Shown piece after piece: positions 13,201 to 21,802 of a stretch of 64,000 nt of DNA. Source of the stretch: Pithys albifrons albifrons (taxonomy: Eukaryota; Chordata; Aves; Passeriformes; Thamnophilidae); contig NC_092465.1 of assembly GCF_047495875.1 (NCBI RefSeq), forward strand, positions 6,993,160 through 7,057,159, given 5' to 3'. Each line of letters opens with the position of its first letter. Within the stretch, counting starts at the first letter, position 1. The translations under genes were made by a program, and so were the position numbers. A model generated the notes under the pieces. The model was not told where the DNA came from and made no database searches. It saw only the letters and a program-made list of their open reading frames with translations.

Positions 13201-16200
13201 TAAGCAGGAGCTTGCACTGCTTAAAAGCAGCAAATATGTTAAATTGCAAGATTAAAACCAGAACTGCAGTATCCAAACCAGCCTGCTAAAGAATGATGTG
13301 TATTGTGAAAGTTTTAAGAACTTTGCATAACTGCCAAGTCAACTGTTTTATACTGTGATTTGTACAAGGCATGAGAGACAGGAAGGGAATACAGAAGGAT
13401 GGGACACAGAGCTCCCTCCACACAACTCACCTACCTTGCACTTGAAGGAAAAAATTTCCTCATACAGCTTTCTTTAGGCTCTTCACTAAGTTCCACTGCA
13501 TGTCAAAAGAACCCCTTGACATCAAGTGTATTTTCAACTGGTTGTTCAGTATTCCATGAAGCATTTACAAGGATTGTATTTAAAAACTACAGCTACCATT
13601 TGGATGCCTTACCTCTTGTTTCCAGCATACAAAGGATTTGTCCCCCTTTTCTGTTCTTCAAATCACAGTGTACTGAAGAATATGCATCTAAAAGAACTAT
13701 TTGCTACATAACAGGATCAGATACCACAGGATACAGTACTGGCAGAAGAATTTCAATTTCAGGATACTCTCAAGTATAACAGTCAGGTGAGTTCTGCCAA
13801 TAAAACCCCAGCAAACTCCCTCCCCATCCCACTATCAGCACTGGCCAACTTCATACTCAGCAAACCAAAGTTACTGTGCCCTCATCAACAGTAACACTGA
13901 GAGAATAATTTGTAATACTGCTGGGCAGTTCCATAGAAACTCCTGTCATTGCACAGCCAGGGAAATTACTGGTCAGGGCACTCAATCCTGCTTACCAGAA
14001 TTGGTAAAGCAAATTTCCACCCTCTCATGGAGGCACAGCCTTGTAAGGTCTTAACCTGCTTTGACTGCAGCATCAAAACCTCAATACTTCTTTGCACCTG
14101 AAGGTATGTACTTTGTAGGCAATCCATGGCAACTCACATGTGACCTGCCCACCCACAGTAACCTCACAAAAAGGGGCTATTTGGTCATTAGAACAGGACA
14201 CGGAACACACTGATTGGTATTTGCCACACCTGTGGCTCTACAGATTGAAGATACTGTTGGGAATTCGCTTCCCTATTCACTCGTGACTCACACTCCTGAA
14301 AGCCTGTGAAACTGAAGAAAAAAAAAGACAACAGCCATTCAGCAACTGAGCTTCCACTAGAAGACCTGTTAATTAAGTGTATGTGACATATATAAGACAT
14401 GTATGGATATTTGTATGACCTGGCAATTATACTCAATATAAAAGTGCTTGTTACTTGGCTAAAAACATTAATCTACCAATAAAAGAAGAAGACATAGGCT
14501 ACGTTTTTTCATCTCAGAAGACCACAAGGCACTGATTAATAGTCACGTAATTCTCTACCCCCAGCCTTCAGATTCCCTCTTGCCATGAATAAACAGCACC
14601 ACGTGCACAGAACAAAGAAATACTAGAGATACATTGTAGAAAATTTTAGCTGGGTCTCAGCTCCAAGACTGCCAGTAACTGACTATTAATTTCTAAGAGT
14701 TACTTTCTTCTTGCAGTGGTGGATACTGTTACATTTTTCACCTTGCCAAGTGCTCTGAGGATTTGCTATTAAGTATTTATTACAGTCCTTGGGTTTTGGT
14801 TTTTCTAGAGAGCCCGACAGATGGTTTGGGAGTATTTGAAGAGCGGCTCCATTCACAGACCACCCCCTTTACCCCACAGGAATGCGAGTCAGAAAATGCC
14901 CTTGTCCATCAGCGCACACACAAAGCCACTCCCTGGCCTTACACTCATTAACGATTACAAAAGGGAATTCAGCAAGAGTCAGAATTACCGAGTGAAAACC
15001 TGCAGCACACTTGCCTTTAGCTTTGAATACTATCACTTGAGAATTAATTTAACAACACAACAGTCCCAGTTTCCATGGCATTCAGCCCTTACATATCTTA
15101 CTTGTGAATTCTGAGACTCATAAATACAAATTAAGGCAGTTTTCATCCAAACAGTACTGTGCTTCTGGTTCATTTACCAGGATTCCTTGACAAACCAAAC
15201 ACAGCAACTAAAGCTTCTTGCTACTTCAATCTATCCTGGATGACCAGATGACAACACAAACACCAGCAGGTGACATAAGGGGTATGGAGGTCTATTTTTA
15301 AATACAGCAGCTTCACACAGAGCCATCTCTCCCTTCCAAGCAGCTCTGTCCAGTTTATCAAGTCCACAAGCAACACAAAACTTTAGATGCCTCACCAGCT
15401 TCTCTTCCACAGCTACAGGTCATTGTGCATGGGCAGGAACACAGAGGGGAGAAGGAGGAATTTACATGCAGTTTTGGTAACATGCTGCTGAAAACTTGAA
15501 TTTATCTCAGATTTTGCACCAAAAAAATGAAATACGCTTCTGAAATATGTATTTCCTGCCAAATAAACATGGAATAAGATGACCATTTGTTGAGCCAACA
15601 ACAGCAAATTCATGCCAGACAGAACAGCTGGCTCTCTCTGCACCCCACTGTGTACCTGCCCCAGCTGCAGACAGTGCAAAGTTTGCAAGATTCTACCCCT
15701 TGACAGATCAAGGTCTGCTCTGGTCTAGGTCTAACATCTGTCTAAGTCTCCATCTGTTTGTCATTAAAAAATCTACGAACACTCACCCTCACCATTTAGT
15801 CACATACCACCATCATTACTAACTGTTCTTGCTTCAAACAACCACACAAACCCCCTCAATAATACCTGGAATATATTGTTTTATTACTCTTCCACCTATT
15901 GCAGCCAGTACTGGACATAAAAACCAAGAGGTCTGGCATTTCCAAGTTAGGGCCTGTTAGAGAATCCCTCAATGACAAGTAGTACTTTTACTGAAGAAAT
16001 CTGTTCTTTGTACCCCATTCTGTGCCCAGAGTCAACATATTCAGTTCATTAGTTAAAACAGGAGACCTGGCATTCCTCTTATCAAATTTAAAGATTTTTC
16101 TTGTCTAATATGCCTTATCATCACACCACATAAGACTGGAGTAGTTAAATGAATTTACACTGTTTCAGAACAGATACACAATCCATATGGATACACAGAT

Positions 16201-17566
16201 GAGACATTATCAGTCAGACACACCATGCCAGCACTTCCACTGATTCATCAACAACAACGTGTGTTCTTACACACCAGCCTTTCAAACTCCAGCGCACAGG
16301 CACAGCCACATTCAAAACGTCTCAATGCCTTCTCCACACATTTGAAATCTGCTTGCTGATGGCAGAAGATAAAATCTAATTGCCACTAGTTAAGGAAATT
16401 CAGAGTTGAAAGGCAGCATTATTACTACTTCTAAATCATTGATAAGAAGCTAAAATTCCTGTAAACAAACCAAACTTTACACTCCTGCAAGTAACACTTC
16501 TCAGTCAGGCGAATAAAATTCTGGGCATATTATTACCACATATAAAATCATACTTACATTTCGATTAAATTTCGTGAAGGAATGATGCATATAAAACCTG
16601 TGCATGTAAACAATTGCGGTATTTATCGTAAGCTGAGATCTGGAAGGTTAAATTAAGGAAATACTACGCATTGAGAAAACTGTTTACAGGATCTGAAAGC
16701 AAAGCGCTTTCCACATCAATCACTGCTCTCAACACCCTGTCTTCAGCCGAAAATGGATTAAGGACGTGACGCTTCAGAACTGAACTGATATTAACACGTA
16801 CTCAGCCAATATTAACACGGATCTTCCCATCTGTTTCGCGGACCATGTGGAGATTCCTACAGCAGGCTCGCCAGTCACCCGCTGAATGAAAACCCCTCAA
16901 TGGGCGGCACACGCTGAAACAGCCTCAAGTGCTTTTGTTTTGCTCTAATTCAACTATTTCAGTAGGCGATGCGAGGTTTTGGCCTCGCTCTGATCTCCTT
17001 TTTTAATCTTTTTTAGATCACATTAAAAATGGGCTAAGGAGGAGATGCCTGTTCCGGAGAAAACGTGTCTGCGGACACCCGGGTGTCCTTTGGGAGTGCC
17101 CGGCGGCGCCCCCGGGGCCGCAGCGCGGCGGGAAGGGCCGGGCCGGGCAGGGCAGGCCGGACCGCGGGGCCTCGCCCGCCGACAAAGAGCGCGGCGCGGG
17201 GGCTCCGCAGGCTCCTCCTCCCATTCTGTGCCTCAGGCCGCGGCTCCGGCCTCGGCAGCGCCCGGGGAGGGTCCCGGGGAGCGCTCCCACCCGAGGGGCA
17301 AGGCCCCGCCACCGCCCGCCCGCGCCCGGCCCGTCCGCCCTCAGCGCGTCCCGCCCGGCCCCGCTCGGATACACGTTGAGTCGCTGGCCCATGTCTTGGA
17401 TGAGGTTGGCCGCCTGCTGCCGGTACGAGAGCTCCTTGTCGGCCTCCACGCCGCAGCGCCGCGAGGGCGTGTTGTCCAGCTGCTCGCGGCTGAAGAACCA
17501 GCGCGACGCGGCCGAGGAGCCGCCGCCGCCCCTCGCCCCGGCGGGGCCCGCGCCCGCCGCCGCCAT
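1062..17566 (-). CDS. CCNT2: Cyclin T2, 5-prime seven coding exons (gene runs off left edge)
   Basis: Cyclin T2 is the regulatory subunit that pairs with CDK9 in P-TEFb, which phosphorylates RNA polymerase II to release paused elongation in the nucleus (family knowledge). Seven exons (17373-17566, 16558-16639, 9977-10105, 9381-9441, 8307-8369, 2530-2575, 1062-1225) join in phase to 246 complete codons. The translation has the [20 protein letters not shown] opening and the cyclin-box blocks [28 protein letters not shown] and [20 protein letters not shown]. The text [14 protein letters not shown] separates CCNT2 from CCNT1, which as remembered reads FSLQYTPPVVA. The start at 17566 is the only in-frame ATG in the CpG island that gives a cyclin-T-like N terminus. 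About 24 Ala/Gly/Ser-rich residues precede RWFF, against about 9 remembered for human. The C-terminal two thirds (Ser/His-rich region) lie outside the window. No frameshift or stop was seen. Confidence 0.95.
2530..2575 (-). CDS. CCNT2: CCNT2 coding exon 6
   Basis: 46-bp micro-exon encoding [14 protein letters not shown], flanked by split codons. The acceptor TTACAG is good. The donor after CAACAG is GTTGTT, a poor consensus match, but it is the only phase-compatible junction with exon 7 (Asn-Ser-Leu-His-Leu). Confidence 0.92.
8307..8369 (-). CDS. CCNT2: CCNT2 coding exon 5
   Basis: 63 bp encoding [20 protein letters not shown] with split codons on both sides (Gly156 and Ala177). The acceptor is CTTCAG and the donor GTCAGT. 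It matches the cyclin T linker between the two cyclin folds. Confidence 0.94.
9381..9441 (-). CDS. CCNT2: CCNT2 coding exon 4
   Basis: 61 bp encoding [20 protein letters not shown] plus the first base of Gly156. The acceptor is TTTCAG and the donor GTATGT. It is too short to appear as a long ORF and was found by reading the minus strand. Confidence 0.94.
9977..10105 (-). CDS. CCNT2: CCNT2 coding exon 3
   Basis: 129 bp, exactly 43 codons, from [16 protein letters not shown] to LDTKSD. The acceptor is CTTCAG and the donor GTAGGT. This is the most conserved cyclin-T block and is bounded by introns in phase 0. Confidence 0.95.
10106..16557 (-). other. CCNT2: CCNT2 intron 2
   Basis: 6.45-kb intron. 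It contains an AT dinucleotide tract at about 10637-10674 and an unusually long antisense ORF at 11766-12437 (see findings). I saw no exon or recognisable mobile element. Confidence 0.65.
16558..16639 (-). CDS. CCNT2: CCNT2 coding exon 2
   Basis: 82 bp. One base completes Val65, then 27 codons read [20 protein letters not shown] and on to FTKFNRN, the start of the first cyclin-box helices. The acceptor is TTCCAG and the donor GTAAGT. Confidence 0.95.
17373..17566 (-). CDS. CCNT2: CCNT2 coding exon 1
   Basis: Codes residues 1-64 plus two bases of Val65. It reads from the ATG through an Ala/Gly-rich leader to RWFFSREQ and ends GQRLN-V. The donor after AACGT is GTATCC, a weak match to consensus, but it is the only split that joins in phase to exon 2 and restores the expected V-S-Q-L. 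The exon lies inside the CpG island. Confidence 0.93.
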
Positions 17567-17595
17567 GACACCCCCGCCGCCGCCTCCCGCGCCGC

Positions 17596-17605
17596 TCTCG
17601 CGAGA
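17596..17605. promoter_or_regulatory. TCTCGCGAGA palindrome upstream of CCNT2 ATG
   Basis: A perfect TCTCGCGAGA palindrome lies 30 bp upstream of the start codon. This motif is known from vertebrate CpG-island promoters and is bound by BANP (established knowledge). Its activity here is inferred from position alone. Confidence 0.6.
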
Positions 17606-17674
17606 GCGCCCGCCCCGCGCGCCCCCCCCGCCATACAGAGAGTCTCGCGGCGCCGCGGCCGCGCGCGCCGGGGT

Positions 17675-17696
17675 CACGTGGGCGGAGGGGCGGGGC
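17675..17696. promoter_or_regulatory. E-box CACGTG followed by GC box
   Basis: CACGTG at 17675-17680 is followed by GGGGCGGGGC (Sp1/KLF-type) at 17687-17696, about 110-130 bp upstream of the CCNT2 ATG. The motifs are seen directly; binding is inferred. Confidence 0.5.
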
Positions 17697-17698
17697 AG

Positions 17699-17912
17699 CG
17701 GGGAGCGGGAATCGGGGGATGGTGGAATTTGGGAATCGGGGGAGTAGGGGATCAGGAATCGGGGGAGTAGGGGATCAGGAATCGTGGATCTCGGGATTGG
17801 GGATCAGGGTTTGTGGGATCACGGGTTTGTGGCATAGTGGGATTGGGGGGTTGATCATGGGATCGAGGGATCAGGGATCGTGCGATAGTGGCATCATGGG
17901 AGCGTGGGATCG
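17699..17912 (+). repeat. Degenerate GGGATC/GGGAATCGG minisatellite
   Basis: G-rich short motifs (gggatc, ggaatcgggg, gggattgggg) recur throughout. Two exact copies of a 23-bp unit containing tcgggggagtaggggatcag lie at about 17735-17780. It has many G-runs on the plus strand and sits between the CCNT2 promoter and a CR1 element. Confidence 0.75.
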
Positions 17913-18210
17913 AGGGTTGGTCTCTTCTCCCAGGCAACCAGCAGTAGAACAAGAGGGCACAGGCTTAAGCTCTGCCAGGGGAGGTTTAATTTGGATATTA
18001 GAAAGAAATCCTTCCCAGAGAGAGGAATCAGGCATTGGAATGGGCTGCCCAGAGAGGTGGCGGATTCTCTGACTCTGGAGGTGTTTAAGATGAGACTGGA
18101 TGTGGCACTCAGTGCCATGACCTGGTAATCACAGTGGGGTTGGATCAAGGGTTGGACTTGATGATCTCTGAGGTCTCTTCCAACCTTATTGATTCTGAGA
18201 TTCTCTGATC
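17913..18210 (+). mobile_element. CR1 LINE 3-prime end
   Basis: The text follows the avian CR1 3-prime region: ggttggtctcttctcccagg, then a ggatattagaaagaaatcct-type segment, gaatgggctgcccagagagg, gaggtgtttaagatgagact, and a terminal gatctctgaggtctcttcca followed by a short gattct repeat. The sense strand is plus and the copy is 5-prime truncated, as is usual. Confidence 0.88.
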
Positions 18211-20017
18211 GTGGGATCATGGAGCCCCAGAGCTGCTGGGCAGTGTGGGATGTATGAAGGTGTTCTCCAGAAAAGCTGCCCTTTGCTGCCTGATCCTTGC
18301 ATACATCTAAGCCTGATCAGAGCCAGGGGAAGGTTTTAACCCGTGAAACAGCAGGTAATGAGCTCCCTGCGGTGCCCAGGTGTTGGAGAAAACCAAATTA
18401 TCTCTTAACACTTTCCACTTGGTGGTGGGATCGCCTTGTTAAAGTTCAGGGCTTGAGGTGCTTCGGTGACCTCAGGCCTGGGTATATACCCCTCTAACAC
18501 AGAGGTTGTTAAGCCTCTTCCCAGGTGAATCCCAGTGCCCAACCAGTGACAGCACCTGCTGGCAAAGCACTGGAATGACACACCGTGAGTGCTGTCTCAC
18601 TGCTTTGGGGGGAACAGCTGCATCCTTCTCTTTTCCCTACACAGTCCTCCAGAATTCCCTCACATCTCCAGCCTATTCAGCAGTTCTGTTTCAATCTGTT
18701 CTACACCTGCTCTAATGCAGGTTGTTCTCCCTGGGCACTCTGTGTTGAGTTACGGGTGTTCAACAACAGCTTGAGGTTGTGGGTTCAGAGTTCAAAGGGT
18801 ACAAAAAGGTACTTTATTTAAAGTTCTGATCATCATGGATCAGAATGAGAGCTCCAAGCATTCTTGGCATGTTTAGCACATGCCATTACCACTCTGCAGT
18901 GGTTTTGTTCACCTGAAGTTACATTACAACCAATTCTTTTACAGCTTCAGTGCAGATTTTATACAAGCAGTTGTAATTTTATAACCAGGCCCAACAGAAT
19001 ACTAATGCAATATGCAGATGTATAATGCAGTACAGACATGAATTACTTGCCTGATCTTCCCAAAGGTACCTCATCTTTAGAGTCTACCACATGAAGAGGA
19101 AATTTCACCTCAAAGACTTCTGTTGTAATTTGGAGCTGATTTTTGCCATCATATTTTTGCATCTGTAACAATCAAAGTAGAATGTTTTACCTCGTTTAAA
19201 TCACTGTATAAAACTCATGGAGTTTGGGTGTTCAACATACATTTTTTATTCCTTCAGTAAGTATTGGAGGAGAATTAAGAATGTCCTTGTCTGACTGTGA
19301 TTAGAATTTTACATTAGCTTTGTTAATGAAAAGAAAAGGAAGATGTAGGGAAGATTATATATATTGCTGTCTTTAAAGTCTTAACACATTGAGGATAAGT
19401 GGAATATCATTAAATAATGACAGGCATAATGAATGTGATTTATGCAGGGCGTGCACATTAATTAACTGCCATGCAGAGTGCTGCAATCACCCATTTAGTC
19501 ACAGGTTAAGGCAATTAAATACTGTTCTTGCTGTTGGAGAGGTTTCAGACCTTGGTCCCTAAAGTTGTAACATTGCATGCTCACTAACTTAACTTTTTTC
19601 ATTCATAAAAAATTGAAGAATCAATCCAATTAAAATGTATTGGAGTAATCACAATGTATTTTCCCCTTAAATCCATTTAAACATCTCTGAGAGTCATATA
19701 CACTGAAGGGAAATAAGATTATATGAGAATGAAGTTGCCTTTCTACTTTGAAATTTAATTAAAATGATCTGGTTGAAAAATCTTGCATTTAAGTAGCTCA
19801 GTGCTTGTATGTGGGTGTTTAAATAAAAAAGGTCAGTGGGAGTCTTGTGACTCTGAGGACAATAAATATTATTACAGCTATTTTCTAGGTCTTCTTTTCT
19901 TCTTACATAAAAAATATTCTAAACCAGTGACTTGCTGGTTACTTCAGCTGCTGGGGCTCACTAGTCTTTTATGAGTGTATTTGAAGGATCAAAACAGTAA
20001 AGAGTGGAAGAGCTCAG
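18211..20017. other. Intergenic, ACMSD-CCNT2 gap, left part
   Basis: Apart from the orphan ORF at 19043-19162, I see only unique AT-rich sequence and no recognisable repeat or gene. Confidence 0.5.
19043..19162 (-). other. Exon-like orphan ORF between ACMSD and CCNT2
   Basis: A TTGTTACAG acceptor is followed directly by ATG and 39 codons (beginning MQKYDGKNQL, with ITTEVFEVKF in the middle) to TAA. An AG/GCAAGT donor-like site overlaps the stop (19045-19050) and a GAG/GTACCT site lies at 19064-19069. I do not recognise the protein. It could be an alternative 3-prime exon of ACMSD, since exon 9 also ends in phase 0, an exon of an unannotated transcript, or chance. Confidence 0.3.
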
Positions 20018-20551
20018 TGTTGTGGTTTAACAGCAGCTCAGCCCCATGTGGTGGGGCAGGAATTGTAGGGGAAAAGTGAGAAAACGTGTGGCTTGAGGTA
20101 AGGACAGTGTAACAGGTAAAGCAAAAGCTGTGCACAGAAGCAAAGCAAACCAAGGAATTCATTCCCCACTCCCCAGGGGTGGGGAGGTGCTCGGCCATGC
20201 CCAGGAAAGCCGGGCTCTGTCATGGGGGATGGGGACTAGGGAGGACAAACACCATCACTCCACACGTCCCCCCTTCTCCTGCTCCCACAGCTTGACATGC
20301 TAAGCATGATGCCATATGGTCTGGGATCCCCCTTGGGTCAGGTGGGATCAGCTGTTCCAGCTGTGTCCCAGCTCCCTGTGCACCCCCAGCCCCCTCACTG
20401 GAGCAGCAGAAAAGGCATTGGCTCTGTGTCCTCTCTTCTCAGCAGTAACGAAACATCCCCATGTTCCCGACACTTTCCAGCACCAATCCAGACCACAGCC
20501 CTGTCCCAGCTGCTGGGAAGGTAAATAACTCCACCCCAGCCCAAACTAGCA
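20018..20551 (-). mobile_element. Solo LTR of an avian endogenous retrovirus
   Basis: About 534 bp with TG...CA termini. It starts TGTTGTGGTTTAACAGCAGC and ends near gctgggaaggtaaataactc...tagca, a layout I recognise from a widespread avian ERV LTR read in reverse. Flanking pentamers ctcag (20013-20017) and ctcaa (20552-20556) would be a one-mismatch target duplication. No internal gag, pol or env sequence is present, so this is a recombined solo LTR. The family name is not assigned. Confidence 0.65.
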
Positions 20552-21740
20552 CTCAAGGAAAACACCACTAACCTGCACAAACCACTGGGTTTTTTTGGTT
20601 TTTTTTTTTGGTGGGTTTGACACTAAAGAAGGACAGAGCCTTCTTTGCAGCCCCACAGAGGGTGGTATCAGCAGGAACTGCTCATGTTCCATGTCCCTCA
20701 GGTTCCGTTTGTGGCAGCAATGGCCAGAGCTGAAAACAACCTCTGCCTGCAGTGTTGTAAGCCTAACCAGCAGAATGGTGACACCACACGTAGCCAGCAG
20801 ATGTTCCCACGAGAATAAAGACTCTAAGTGCTCATCTGCATTTTCCTGACTAATATAAAATCCTCTTGGGAGGAGGATGCCTGTGCACCCACTGGATAAT
20901 AATGAAATCCCATTTCAATCAATATGCTATAGAGTAAGCCATCTTTCCATTCCTATATCAGGACTCAGACTACTTAGAGCACTAACACTTCAACATTTAA
21001 AGCACCCAACCTTTTAGGAAGTATTTTTTAAGGAACAGAACATTAAACCATATTGTTGGTGAACACTAGTATTTATTTTGACAGTGACAGTGACACACCA
21101 AGTATTACCCACACAAAATACATTATTTCTGCACCTACAACCACATTGTCCAAATCGTTTCTGGTGAATAAGTTGCCAGTGGTGTAGGTGGCAGCTAAAA
21201 TATAGAGCTCCCCACAGAGACCTTTTTCCTCCTGTCACAACATTGACAAAGCAGCAGTGCACGCCCTTGCAGTGCCGAGCTGAGCATGGGGTGCTGCAAT
21301 TCCCAGCAGTGCATAAGGGCAGGTGTTGCCTTTCATTGGGCAGCAACAGAGTTCTGTTTACACTCTGTTTTAAGACTCTTTCAAATTCTGTTTATTGGTC
21401 ATAACAAAGACTGAAATGTAATGGGTACATCACTTTCTCAGTGCTCTCCTTACTGAGAATCAAGTCCTAATTAATCACATGGCATTGATTATAATTTGGA
21501 GATTCTTACTACAACTGCAAAAGGTGAAATCTCCCCTTTGTTATGAAAGCAGGGATTTCAGAATTGTTTAAAGACAATAGCTGTGCACAGTCATTTCCAG
21601 TACCCTTGCTTTTGTTTTGGAAATTACAGGAGACTGTTAGATTCTTGTCAAATTTATTTTTCACCTGCACAATTGCACATGCACATCCCAAAGGATTCAA
21701 TCTAATTTCCAAAGTTTAGCCTCCTTAGGATCTTCATAAT
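20552..21740. other. ACMSD 3-prime UTR region and intergenic DNA
   Basis: This is the stretch immediately downstream of the ACMSD stop on the minus strand. It holds candidate AATAAA signals and otherwise unique sequence. The end of the transcript cannot be fixed from sequence alone. Confidence 0.5.
21653..21658 (-). terminator. ACMSD: Candidate ACMSD polyadenylation signal AATAAA
   Basis: AATAAA on the minus strand about 83 bp after the stop codon. Alternative AATAAA hexamers occur at 21391-21396 and 21072-21077. Which one is used is unknown. Confidence 0.35.
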
Positions 21741-21802
21741 TATTCAAATTGTTTTCTGTTAAGACCCAAAAATTCCAGAGCATTTCCAGCCTTGAGTTTA
21801 TC
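21741..21802 (-). CDS. ACMSD: ACMSD coding exon 10 and stop codon
   Basis: The terminal exon reads DKLKAGNALEFLGLNRKQFE then TAA, after a TTTTTACAG acceptor. The family C terminus is recognisable and brings the protein to 336 residues. A 63-bp coding length is needed, and my base count across the short A-run near 21770 leaves the stop position uncertain by one base (see findings). Confidence 0.85.

Larger units (their letters stand above)
17045..17700. promoter_or_regulatory. CCNT2: CpG island / CCNT2 promoter and first exon
   Basis: A very GC- and CpG-rich block surrounds the CCNT2 start codon, beginning within intron 1 and ending just upstream of the gene. No TATA box was seen at a suitable place. 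The long ORFs in all six frames are a by-product of GC richness. A CpG-island promoter fits a housekeeping elongation factor. Confidence 0.9.

Noticed and set aside
17018..17770. Large overlapping ORFs in all frames around the CCNT2 CpG island
   Set aside because: GC-rich DNA lacks stop codons. Only the minus-strand frame starting at 17566 matches a protein family and splices correctly.
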